In this document: in pieces, positions 26,080-34,006 of the stretch
Numbering within the stretch: position 1 is the stretch's first letter
Layout: every line of letters begins with the position of its first letter
Source of the DNA: CAZNPL01 sp964574815
GTDB lineage: Bacteria > Planctomycetota > Phycisphaerae > UBA1845
Direction of reading: 5' to 3'
Assembly: GCA_964574815.1 (NCBI GenBank)
Contig: CAZNPL010000039.1
Coordinates: 1-64,000 of the forward strand
DNA length: 64,000 bases
Notes under the pieces: model-generated
Told to the model about the DNA's origin: nothing
What the model saw: the letters and a program-made list of their open reading frames with translations, nothing else
Databases searched by the model: none
Translations under genes and position numbers: made by a program

Positions 26080-27125
26080 ACGAGAAAGCTTCAGCTACCA
26101 CAAGCCATCGTCAACTGAAACGCGGTATCAGCCTGTTGGAGACGGCGGTTACCTGCTGTTCCGTGTCGTTTGTGCTGCTGTTGCTCCTGCCTGCGTTGGG
26201 CGAGGCCCGTCGAGAGGGCAAGGAGGTTCGATGTTTGACGAACCTCCAGCGAATAGGTGAGGCGAGCACCGTCTATGCCGCAGCCGACTCGAAGGAACAC
26301 ATCATCCCCGTTCACCCGTTGATCGGAAACTGGACATTTGGCGCGTTGGGGGAATACGAATGGGGCGGGAAATCCGGTCGCGGAGACCCGGAGCAGGGTA
26401 CCAGTCCCGTAACTTCCACGTGGGGCACCATGATGGGCCGCGGACCGGGCGCTCGACCCCTTAACAACGTGCTCTACAAAGGCGGATTTTACAACGCGCA
26501 AAGCGCCCCTGGCCCCAATCAGATCAACTGGGCGCGCGATATGGCCCCGGAGTTGCCGGAGTTTCACTGTCCTGCGGACTATGGATACACCGGAACGCAT
26601 CTGCCGGATTGGCGTGACAGCAAACTCACCTCCTACGACCACTACGGCAACAGCTATGCAGCGAACACCTGGTGGATTGCCAAACGAGGCCCGGAGTGCG
26701 AGCTCATGAGCAATTCACCGTTTCTCCACCCGCTATCAACCATCCCCAGCCCCAAGCGCACCATCATGTATATCGAGAACTGCGGTCGTTTTGCGGATCT
26801 GTATAACCTGGGTGCGGATGGATGTCAGGCCCGGTCGGAACTCACCGATGAGCTGATTCGCGGCTGGCATGGCGAGCCGTTCACGTTCAACACGGCGTTT
26901 GTCGACGGACACGCGTCCAGGTTGTTTATCAAGGGTCACCTGCAACCGCAGCTCCGAATCGGACGTTACCCCCTGTGTGAGGACTACGACCCGGACATTT
27001 GCTATCAGGTCTGGCATTGTGGGATCGTCCGCGGCTCGACGTGGCAGAAGGATACCCTCCCCACGCCGCCGGTTGAAACCGGGATCGGATGTAATTACGC
27101 AGTTGTATCGGCCTTGGTCTGGTAG
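26076..27125 (+). CDS. Type II secretion/prepilin-like protein (DUF1559-like)
   Basis: 349 residues; the ATG overlaps the preceding TGA, so translation is probably coupled. Near the N-terminus RGISLLETAVTCCSV and a hydrophobic helix form a type IV prepilin signal, with processing after Gly and the conserved Glu at +5. The usual GFTLIE is replaced by GISLLE. The C-terminal half has the planctomycete DG tail, HGEPFTFNTAFVDGHAS, with 11 rather than 9 residues between His and Asp-Gly. These pseudopilin-like proteins occur in large numbers in Planctomycetes, with unknown role. Confidence 0.8.
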   Translation: MNEKASATTSHRQLKRGISLLETAVTCCSVSFVLLLLLPALGEARREGKEVRCLTNLQRIGEASTVYAAADSKEHIIPVHPLIGNWTFGALGEYEWGGKSGRGDPEQGTSPVTSTWGTMMGRGPGARPLNNVLYKGGFYNAQSAPGPNQINWARDMAPELPEFHCPADYGYTGTHLPDWRDSKLTSYDHYGNSYAANTWWIAKRGPECELMSNSPFLHPLSTIPSPKRTIMYIENCGRFADLYNLGADGCQARSELTDELIRGWHGEPFTFNTAFVDGHASRLFIKGHLQPQLRIGRYPLCEDYDPDICYQVWHCGIVRGSTWQKDTLPTPPVETGIGCNYAVVSALVW

Positions 27126-27128
27126 CAA

Positions 27129-28040
27129 TCAGCGCAACAGTTTGCTCGGCGGCTCTGGATCGCCCGTCTCGCGGACGATGCTCGCCAGAACGTGGCCGGC
27201 ATGAATGAGGGCGGGTAGATCGACGCCGGTCTCGACTCCCATCGACTTGAAAAGCTGGACGAGTTCCTCGGTTGCGATGTTGCCTCCACCGCCCGGTTCG
27301 TTGGCCGTTCGCTTCCCAAGCGGCGTGCCCCCGATCCCACCGACCGAGCCGTCAAAGATACGGACACCACATTCGTAGGCCGCAAAACAGTTCGTGATGC
27401 CCTGGCCGTAAGAATCGTGAAAGTGGACTGCGATTCGATCGAAGCCGACGGCCTCGCGGACGGCGTCCAGCACGGTGCGGACGCGCAGCGGTTGCGTCGT
27501 GCCTTTGGTATCCGCCAGGGCCACGTGATCACAGCCCCACTCGATCAGCGTGCGGGCCCAGTCCACAACGGCGTCAATGTCCGAATCGCTCCCGTCGATG
27601 TCCTGAAAGCAGGCGGACAGGTGGGCCCGCAGCTTGAACCCATCCGCGCGGGCAGCCTGGGCGACCTCCCCGGCAGTTACTTTGGACTCCGCGATGGATT
27701 GCTTGAGGTTGAACTGCGAATACGCCTCCGATGCCGAAACGAACAGAGCAACCGTATTCAGCCCCGACGATTTGAACCGCGCATAGTGCCTCAGATTCGG
27801 CACAAGGGCGGCGTAGTCGATTGCCGGCCGCACGGTAAGGTGGCGGGCCACGTCGTCGGTATTGGCCATCTGCGGCACAGCCCGCGTGCTGACGAACGAA
27901 CCGACCTCGATGAAATCGAGACCGGCCTCGGCCAGCGCGTCAATCAACGCGATCTTGCGGCCGACCCGAACCGTGTGCTCCCGATTCAGAGTCTGCAACC
28001 CGTCGCGCGGGACCATTTCGCAAATGCGTACGTCCGGCAT
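27129..28040 (-). CDS. HMG-CoA-lyase-like DRE-TIM metallolyase, altered active-site Cys
   Basis: 303 residues from ATG 28040. The barrel has the HMG-CoA lyase landmarks: EMVPRDGLQ (metal Asp and catalytic Arg), FVSTRAVPQM, DTKGTT, metal ligands in VHFHDSYGQ, and the GNIATEEL Asn. The essential Cys loop, usually GGCPYAxGAxGN, is here GGTPLGKRTANEPGGGGN. The Cys is Thr and about six residues are inserted. The standard reaction (HMG-CoA to acetyl-CoA and acetoacetate) is therefore doubtful; another acyl-CoA aldol cleavage is possible. It is divergent from a crotonase gene with 86 bases between the starts, which suggests a shared acyl-CoA pathway. Confidence 0.75.
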   Translation of the reverse strand: MPDVRICEMVPRDGLQTLNREHTVRVGRKIALIDALAEAGLDFIEVGSFVSTRAVPQMANTDDVARHLTVRPAIDYAALVPNLRHYARFKSSGLNTVALFVSASEAYSQFNLKQSIAESKVTAGEVAQAARADGFKLRAHLSACFQDIDGSDSDIDAVVDWARTLIEWGCDHVALADTKGTTQPLRVRTVLDAVREAVGFDRIAVHFHDSYGQGITNCFAAYECGVRIFDGSVGGIGGTPLGKRTANEPGGGGNIATEELVQLFKSMGVETGVDLPALIHAGHVLASIVRETGDPEPPSKLLR

Positions 28041-28126
28041 GATAAAAGCTCCCAATTGAAGTATCGTAGCGGGTCGCGCCCCGGCCTCAAGCGGCCGGCG
28101 CCGCACAAACCAAGAGTTGTCGGAGG

Positions 28127-28882
28127 ATGATCGTGCCGAACGTGCTGCAAATCAAACGGATTGGCAACACAGTCATCCTGACCATGAACCGCCCGGAGCG
28201 GTGTAACGCGCTGTCGCGTCAGCTCATCGAGGAATTGCGCGGGGCCCTGCAGGCAACCGTGGACGATGCTCGCCGATCGGCCATCGTACTGACCGGCGCC
28301 GGCACCTCGTTCTCCGCAGGTCTGGACCTTGCTGAGGTGGCGGCCGCAATGGACCAGCCGGAGCCGGCAAAAGTCTACGCCGAGGCCCTGTTCGACCTGT
28401 TCGAGGCAATCGAGTGCGCCCCCCTGCCCATCATCGCCGCGGTGAACGGCACCGCGACCGCTGGCGGCGCGGCTCTCGCGGGCACCTGCGATCTGGTCAT
28501 CGCGGCGCGATCGGCGCGGTTCGGGTATCCTCAGGTCCGACACGGTCTGGCGGCCGCGATCGTAGTTCCTCCGTTGATCCGGCAAGTCGGCGAGCGGCGC
28601 GCGAAGCGCCTCTTGCTGAACGGTTCGATGCTTGACGCCGATACCGCCGAACACATCGGACTCGTCGACGAAATCACCGACTACGGAAACCTGCACAACC
28701 GCGCGGTAGCGTTGGCATCCGAAATGGGCGCCTTCCCGCGGGAATCGTTCGTTCGAACCAAGGTGTTCATTCATCAGGCATTGATCGCCGATCCCTCCGC
28801 CGACGGAACTCGGCGCAGACAGTACTCCTCGAGGATCGGGGTTAGCGAGCAGGGGCGAGAGTTCCTACGAAGCTTTCTCTGA
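28127..28882 (+). CDS. Crotonase-fold protein lacking both hydratase glutamates
   Basis: 251 residues with the enoyl-CoA hydratase/isomerase fold: MNRPERCNALS, oxyanion-hole elements TSFSAGLDLAEV and VNGTATAGGAALAGTCDL, then RFGYPQVRHGL. In rat crotonase, Glu144 lies in GGGCEL and Glu164 in GQPEI; the matching positions here are Ala (GGAAL) and Gln (YPQV). A simple hydratase is therefore unlikely. Relatives with changed residues act as decarboxylases, dehalogenases or hydrolases. It faces the HMG-CoA-lyase-like gene, so the pair may serve one degradation route. Confidence 0.75.
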   Translation: MIVPNVLQIKRIGNTVILTMNRPERCNALSRQLIEELRGALQATVDDARRSAIVLTGAGTSFSAGLDLAEVAAAMDQPEPAKVYAEALFDLFEAIECAPLPIIAAVNGTATAGGAALAGTCDLVIAARSARFGYPQVRHGLAAAIVVPPLIRQVGERRAKRLLLNGSMLDADTAEHIGLVDEITDYGNLHNRAVALASEMGAFPRESFVRTKVFIHQALIADPSADGTRRRQYSSRIGVSEQGREFLRSFL

Positions 28883-29010
28883 CGGGGAACCGGCAACAAT
28901 CGCTGACGCCCTCTGTCGTTCTGCGCTACGTTCACCGACGACGCCCCTCCAGACCGACGACCCTGTCGCCCGGCGCCGGCTCCGCACGAAGTGCAACATC
29001 CCCCGTGGCA

Positions 29011-30180
29011 CTATTCAGCTTCCGAGGTCAGTGTCTTTACCTTGATGTCCCAGGACTTCTTGAGTTTGGACAGCGCCTTGGCCAGATGCATGGCCGCCAC
29101 TGGGTTGGAGTGCAGCTTCACTTCCCGCGTGGCCGGCTGCAGAATGCGGACCATGGCCGTGCGCTTGTCGGCCTGAATCTCCAGACGGCCGCCGCTGTCC
29201 ACGTCGAATTCCCGTTTCGTGCCGTACTTCTTGAAAATGATACGCCCGTCCGTCAGAACGACGCCGGCGCTGCCCGCCTCCGCCCGCGAGAAATCGCGGT
29301 CTGCGAAAAAACCTAGAAACCGCTCGTTGTCACGGGGCCGAAACCAGGTCGAGATACGCTTGCGAACGGGAAAAGGCAGCCGCTGCCAGCGGTCGTCGCG
29401 CTGTCGCTTCGCCGCATCCACCAGCCGCTGATAACCGATCGTGCTCGTCCCGCCGTTGTTGTAGTAAAAGCGACGCGCGATCTCCAGGTTGGCGATGCCT
29501 ATCTGGCAGATCTCCTCCCCTTCCCGCCGCAGCACGTGCGCCGTGATCCCCCCGGCCGAGCCACAGTTGTGGCACACGAAATACGGGAACGGATTGCAGT
29601 AGGGCGGCGGCAGCACTGACATCGGCTCCAGCTGATCGATCCAGCGCTGCTGGTGCGTCCGGAGCAGTTGATCGAGCCGGCCGAGAGCCTTCGTTTCGAT
29701 GTCCCGGCGATGAAACGCGTCCTGCCACGGAAGCTTGTCCGTCCAGATGATCAGCCGGATCTCCAGGTTCTCCTTGCCCACGCAGTTGATGCACCGCAGA
29801 GGAAACGACATGCGGACGTCACGCTGCCGCAGCAGGCCGGAAGGAAACTCGAAGTACGCCCCGATTTCGTCAATACGCTCGAAGCGAACTCTCGGTCGGT
29901 CCGGCGGGGGCGGAGGACGCCATTCGTCGATCTTCGGGCGAGGCGACGCACTCTTACGCATGGGCGCGAAGATGCTCGTCCCGCCCATCACACTCTGCTC
30001 GGACGACTCGGCCTCCTCCATCACCCACCCCAAAATCGTGTCGTCGTCGATCGGCTGGTCCGTTTCAATACGGAACCGCTGGCCGCATTTCTTGCAATGG
30101 GCCCGCTCTCCGATTTTCGAAGCAGACACACGATACTTCTGGGCGCAGGTCGGACAGGCGACGATGATCGAATCTGCCAT
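29011..30180 (-). CDS. MJ0042-type zinc-ribbon protein, unknown function
   Basis: 389 residues. The first 40 are an MJ0042-like ribbon: CPTCAQKYRVSASKIGERAHCKKCGQRF. A polar Pro-rich linker (EWRPPPPPDRPRVRFE) follows, then a large alpha/beta region with a second ribbon-like pair set (CINC and CHNC, each in a Cys-x-x-Cys knuckle). The C-terminal 100 residues end in KKYGTKREFDVDSGGRLEIQ, a compact PH- or beta-barrel-like pattern. No membrane helix. I do not recognise a characterised relative. It stands alone on the minus strand, divergent from cmk. Confidence 0.6.
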   Translation of the reverse strand: MADSIIVACPTCAQKYRVSASKIGERAHCKKCGQRFRIETDQPIDDDTILGWVMEEAESSEQSVMGGTSIFAPMRKSASPRPKIDEWRPPPPPDRPRVRFERIDEIGAYFEFPSGLLRQRDVRMSFPLRCINCVGKENLEIRLIIWTDKLPWQDAFHRRDIETKALGRLDQLLRTHQQRWIDQLEPMSVLPPPYCNPFPYFVCHNCGSAGGITAHVLRREGEEICQIGIANLEIARRFYYNNGGTSTIGYQRLVDAAKRQRDDRWQRLPFPVRKRISTWFRPRDNERFLGFFADRDFSRAEAGSAGVVLTDGRIIFKKYGTKREFDVDSGGRLEIQADKRTAMVRILQPATREVKLHSNPVAAMHLAKALSKLKKSWDIKVKTLTSEAE

Positions 30181-30380
30181 GCCTTCGCGGCTCCACCGGC
30201 TGCCGGAAGTGTCGAAGTGCCCGGTCTAGCCGCTTCCCGGGCACTCCGGCGCAGCGCGAAAAATAATACGCGCACCGCGTACCCGCGTCAACGGATGGCT
30301 GCGAAAGACCGCTCTCAACAAGTTGCGAAGTCGCGGCTCAACTGCGCCCGCCGTTGGCGACCTGGCCGAACCGGTCTAGA

Positions 30381-31070
30381 ATGTCTGATATGATCGTGAC
30401 AATTGACGGGTCGGCCGGCAGCGGTAAGTCGACGGCGGCGCGGCGGCTGGCTGCCCGACTCAATATCGCATATCTCGACACAGGCGCCATGTACCGGGCG
30501 ATCGGTTACCAGATCCTCCGCGAAGGTGTCTGCCGAGACGACGCCCCGGCCATGTTCGAGATCGCCCGTTCCGTCGAGCTGGGGGTCACCTGTACGCCTG
30601 ACGGAACACGCATAAGCGTCAACGGGCAGGACGTCACCGACGAAATCCGCACGATCGCCGTCAGCCAGGCCGCCTCGTCGGTCGCCGTAGTCCAGGAAAT
30701 CCGAAACCTCCTGTTCCACAAACAGCGCGAGATCGGTACGGCCCTCCAATCCTTCGTGGCCGAAGGCCGAGACCAGGGAAGCGTCGTGTTTCCCTACGCC
30801 GACGTCAAATTCGTCATCGAGGCCGCCCCCGAATTGCGCGCCCGGCGACGACTTCAGGAGTTGCAGGCCGATAACCACGATGTCACCTTCGAAGAAGTCC
30901 TTGCCGACGTCAAACGGCGTGACGAAAGAGACGCGATCCAGTGGGAACCGCTCCTGGTTTCCGGTCAGGCGATCGTTGTTGACACTACAGACTTGACCCT
31001 GGACCAGGTCGTGGATCGGCTGGAAGCATCCGTCCGAGAACGATCCGCCAAACGCGATCCCACATTCTGA
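30381..31070 (+). CDS. cmk: Cytidylate kinase
   Basis: 229 residues from ATG 30381. It phosphorylates CMP and dCMP with ATP. Visible are the P-loop GSAGSGKST near residue 10, the short NMP-binding opening IAYLDTGAMYRAIGY, FVAEGRDQGSVVFPYADVKF with the catalytic Asp-Gln variant of GRDIGTVV, and a lid region ARRRLQELQ...DVKRRDERDA. The family usually reads GRDxGTVVFPDA, so the GRDQGSVVFPYA form here is a mild variant. The length is normal. It stands between two minus-strand genes, transcribed alone. Confidence 0.92.
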   Translation: MSDMIVTIDGSAGSGKSTAARRLAARLNIAYLDTGAMYRAIGYQILREGVCRDDAPAMFEIARSVELGVTCTPDGTRISVNGQDVTDEIRTIAVSQAASSVAVVQEIRNLLFHKQREIGTALQSFVAEGRDQGSVVFPYADVKFVIEAAPELRARRRLQELQADNHDVTFEEVLADVKRRDERDAIQWEPLLVSGQAIVVDTTDLTLDQVVDRLEASVRERSAKRDPTF

Positions 31071-31102
31071 CACCCGGTATTGGCAGAGGACTCCTCAAAC
31101 CG

Positions 31103-32692
31103 TCAATCCTTGCGGATCCATACACTCCGGCTTTCGCCGTCCGGCGACATGTCGTAATGCTCCCGCAGCCAATCGCCAAAGTCGGCGTACTCGACCGGAT
31201 GACCCTCGGGCGGATCCTCGATCGTTCGCAATTCACGCTGCCCGACAATGATCGCCTTCGGCGGGGCACGCTTCAGGTCCTCGATCACCACGTCAACGTA
31301 CGGCTGGGCGCGCCGCCCCCACTGGTCGATCAAAGTCGTCACGATGTACCGCTGCGCCTGAGGCCGGTCCGCGTACCAGTAAACCGCCGGCAGGTACCCC
31401 CACATGTAGATCGTCTCGTCCGGCTCCGTGTGACGGCGGATGGCCCGGACGATGTATTCATGGCGGGGCGTGGATCGGTCGTCAAAACGCCGGAAATGCG
31501 CGATCAAAGCGGCGTCCCACTGCCGCGCAACACCCGGAACCATCATGAACGCAAACCACAATACCGCCACGACCACGCTGAAACGCGGCGGACGCCGTTC
31601 GTCCTGCTCGCGCAGCAGCAGCCACACGCCGTGCGTGGCCAGCAACACCAGCGGCGCGAGCGCAATCCCAAAGTACATCATGCGCTTGCTGGGTCCCACC
31701 AGAGCCAGGTAGACCGCGATCGGTAACCACATCGCCACCAGGGCGAACGCCGCGGGCGGTCGATCAGATTCGGACGTATTCTCCTCCGCCGATCGCATAC
31801 GCATACGCTCAAACACCGTGTAAACCACAGCGCCGATCGCTAATATCAAAGGCAGGCCGAGCACATCCAAATGGTCTTCCCACCGGAACATCTCTGGAAG
31901 CAATCGCGATTTGCCGCGCTGAGCGAAGTAACCCACGTTCGAGGTTACGATTCCGTGCCAGGCGTGCCCCATGTCGCTGGTGGCCCATAGCATCAGCGTC
32001 ACGACAACAGCTATGGTGCCGCACCCCGCGGCGAACGCCACGGCATTGCGTATGAGCGTCCTGGGCCCTTGCCGCCCCGTGACCGTGACGAGCACATGGT
32101 GCAACGTTACGGCCATTGCCGCTGCAAACGCGGTCTGCCTGAACATGACGGACGCGAACGCCGCCATTCCCGCCGCGTAAAGCCACCATGTCGCCTTGTT
32201 CTCCCGGCCGAACGAATGCACGTACGCCGCCATCACGCACAGCTCAAAGAACACGTAGAACGTGTTCGGGCGATTGCCGCCCACGTGATAGTCGTAGAGA
32301 AAAACGTAGAGCGACGCCATCACGACGCCGATCGCGGCCGGCCCGACGCCGTACAGCCGCCGCGCAGACAAGAAGAACATCACGCACGAGCCTGCCGCCG
32401 CCAGCGAGCAGACCAGAACAACACCCAGCCAGCGCCCGCCCGCGAACCACAGCCCGACCACGTCGGCCCAGAAGATGCCCGGTGGTTTGTTGTCCCAGAG
32501 GTCCGCGTACAGCTCCTGGCCACCCAGCATTTGCTTGGCGTAGTACGCGTAGAGAAAGGCGTCGATGTCGTCGGTTCGCGCCAGTGCGGCAAACAGACCA
32601 ATCGCCAGAATAGGCAGGGCGCAGACCACAGCACCGACGATCGCCACCCGACGACGCTCACTCGGTAGCTTTGCCGCCGTCCGTGTGCTCAT
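31103..32692 (-). CDS. GT-C membrane glycosyltransferase (PMT/ArnT-like)
   Basis: 529 residues from ATG 32692; the frame is open to 32983 but that stretch is repetitive (HPDAHPDA) and lacks support. About ten to twelve membrane helices. The first large extracytoplasmic loop has the GT-C signature: TDDIDAFLYAYYAKQML and LYADLWDNKPPGIFW. The Asp and the DNKPPG motif are those of dolichyl- or undecaprenyl-phosphate-sugar transferases (families 39 and 83). The C-terminal 120 residues are soluble (YIVRAIRRHTEPDETIYMWG) and probably periplasmic. It transfers a sugar from a lipid carrier to an unknown acceptor. Confidence 0.85.
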   Translation of the reverse strand: MSTRTAAKLPSERRRVAIVGAVVCALPILAIGLFAALARTDDIDAFLYAYYAKQMLGGQELYADLWDNKPPGIFWADVVGLWFAGGRWLGVVLVCSLAAAGSCVMFFLSARRLYGVGPAAIGVVMASLYVFLYDYHVGGNRPNTFYVFFELCVMAAYVHSFGRENKATWWLYAAGMAAFASVMFRQTAFAAAMAVTLHHVLVTVTGRQGPRTLIRNAVAFAAGCGTIAVVVTLMLWATSDMGHAWHGIVTSNVGYFAQRGKSRLLPEMFRWEDHLDVLGLPLILAIGAVVYTVFERMRMRSAEENTSESDRPPAAFALVAMWLPIAVYLALVGPSKRMMYFGIALAPLVLLATHGVWLLLREQDERRPPRFSVVVAVLWFAFMMVPGVARQWDAALIAHFRRFDDRSTPRHEYIVRAIRRHTEPDETIYMWGYLPAVYWYADRPQAQRYIVTTLIDQWGRRAQPYVDVVIEDLKRAPPKAIIVGQRELRTIEDPPEGHPVEYADFGDWLREHYDMSPDGESRSVWIRKD

Positions 32693-32909
32693 ACCAATCC
32701 GACCTCCCAACGAAGGGAGCGCGTGCTTGGCAAGCTTGCCCGTGTGTTTCACCAGGTCGCCGGAGCGCAGGCAACGAGGGGACTTCCCGCCGGCAAGACC
32801 CAAGCCGACCATGACGCGCCGTCTCAGCAAGCTAAGCGCGTACTGAAAGGGAGGCGCCCGCCCTTCCCGAAACTCCACTGTACACGAGCCTCTGCGCGCG
32901 CCGATGACT

Positions 32910-32933
32910 GCATCAGGATGCGCATCAGGATGC
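32910..32933. repeat. Tandem 12-base duplication
   Basis: GCATCAGGATGC occurs twice head-to-tail, at 32910-32921 and 32922-32933. Each copy is nearly palindromic (GCATC and GATGC arms). A related AATCAGGATGG occurs near 33028. It may be an operator-like site or simple slippage. Confidence 0.6.
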
Positions 32934-33073
32934 GCCCCGAGCTCGAGGCCGGCGAGCATAAACCCGGCCGGACAGCTTTGCACGCCCCGGGTACGCCGGC
33001 TGGGCGGTCTCAGTATGGGCAGAACTCAATCAGGATGGGTTTACTCCTGACGCTCGCCCAACGACAAATGGCC

Positions 33074-33101
33074 TTGAACGGCCCGACACGGTTCCTATAA
33101 T
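33074..33101 (+). promoter_or_regulatory. Sigma70-type promoter of the sdh operon
   Basis: TTGAAC at 33074-33079 and TATAAT at 33096-33101 are separated by 16 bases, close to the housekeeping consensus. It lies about 100 bases before the sdhC start, and nothing similar is seen on this strand nearby. Transcription would start near 33108. Confidence 0.65.
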
Positions 33102-33203
33102 CGAGCCGTCCGAATTCGCGGGCGAAGAGGTGGCACGCGGCGTGCAGTGCCTTCTCTCGGACGCGTGGGACGCACGCCTGCTGCAAGAAAGGAACGGATA
33201 CCG

Positions 33204-33950
33204 GTGGCTGACTCGGTCGCGGTACGAGCATCGTTCAGCGAAAGAAGCCATTTTCTCCTCCGACGATTACATTCCCTCACGGGCGTCATACCCGTGGGGG
33301 TTTTTCTTTGCATTCACCTCTCGGTGAACGCATCCATCATCGCCGGGGAGAGCGCCTTCCAATTCGCTGTTGACCAGATTCACACCCTGGCCAAGCTCGG
33401 CATTCTCAAGGTGGTCGAGGTGTGCTTCATCTTCGCCCCCATCGCCTTTCACGCCGCACTCGGGGTCGTCATCTGGCTGTCCGGCCGATCGAATGTGCGC
33501 GCCTATCGCTACGGAGGAAACGTCCGCTACACCCTCCAGCGCTGGACCGGAATCATCGCGATCGTCTTCATTCTGGCACATCTGTGGCACGTGCACTGGA
33601 TCATCCCAGGCGGAGCCGAGTTTGACCCGCACGCGGCCGCAAGCACCGCGGCGACGGCAATGGCAAGCTGGTGGACTGCACCCGTGTACGTCATCGGACT
33701 GCTCTCGGCCGTGTTCCATTTCGCCAACGGGATCTGGACGTTCCTGATTACCTGGGGCATCACCGTCGGCCCGCGGTCGCAACGGATCAGCGGCCGTGTC
33801 TGCACGGCCATCGGCATCGTTTTGGCGCTCTTCGGACTGGGGTCGCTGGTTGCTTTGAAGACTATGAATACCGAGGTGATCGCGTCGCCGCCGGTCACGC
33901 AGGACCACGCGGCGATCCTCGACGACCCTGCGGATCCCAGCTTGCTGTAG
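33204..33950 (+). CDS. sdhC: Succinate dehydrogenase cytochrome b558 subunit
   Basis: 248 residues from GTG 33204, behind AAAGGA; an in-frame ATG at 33147 is less well supported. It anchors the SdhAB dimer in the membrane, binds heme b and passes electrons to quinone. The B. subtilis-type pattern is clear: LLRRLHSLTGVIPVGVFLCIHL, FIFAPIAFHAALGVVIWL, YTLQRWTGIIAIVFILAHLWHVHW, and PVYVIGLLSAVFHFANGIWTFLITWG. Histidines in each helix are the likely heme ligands. This is the five-helix, two-heme, single-subunit anchor type, so no separate SdhD is expected. First gene of sdhCAB. Confidence 0.92.
   Translation: MADSVAVRASFSERSHFLLRRLHSLTGVIPVGVFLCIHLSVNASIIAGESAFQFAVDQIHTLAKLGILKVVEVCFIFAPIAFHAALGVVIWLSGRSNVRAYRYGGNVRYTLQRWTGIIAIVFILAHLWHVHWIIPGGAEFDPHAAASTAATAMASWWTAPVYVIGLLSAVFHFANGIWTFLITWGITVGPRSQRISGRVCTAIGIVLALFGLGSLVALKTMNTEVIASPPVTQDHAAILDDPADPSLL
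33274..33305 (+). promoter_or_regulatory. Terminator-like hairpin inside sdhC
   Basis: A 10-base-pair stem (one G-U pair), CCCTCACGGG at 33274-33283 and CCCGTGGGGG at 33291-33300, with a 7-base loop, is followed at once by TTTTT. It has the form of an intrinsic terminator but lies over codons for the conserved TGVIPVGVF region, so it may be fortuitous or act as an attenuator when translation is poor. Confidence 0.35.
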
Positions 33951-34006
33951 GTACCCGCGGAAACCCGCGGATTGGAAACCGACTCATCTACCGGAAAACA
34001 GATGCA

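Larger units (their letters stand above)
32693..33203. other. Divergent intergenic region with sdh promoter
   Basis: 511 bases between the GT-C gene and sdhC. It contains a perfect 12-base tandem duplication (32910-32933) and a strong sigma70-type promoter (33074-33101), listed separately. I find no gene in it. Confidence 0.55.

Noticed and set aside
28127..28882. Methylglutaconyl-CoA hydratase of leucine degradation
   Set aside because: Attractive because of the adjacent HMG-CoA-lyase-like gene, but both hydratase glutamates are missing and the lyase also lacks its Cys.
33671..34006. N-terminal extension of SdhA
   Set aside because: The frame is open back into sdhC, but those residues are an out-of-frame reading of sdhC; SdhA homologues begin at MAAKPKI.
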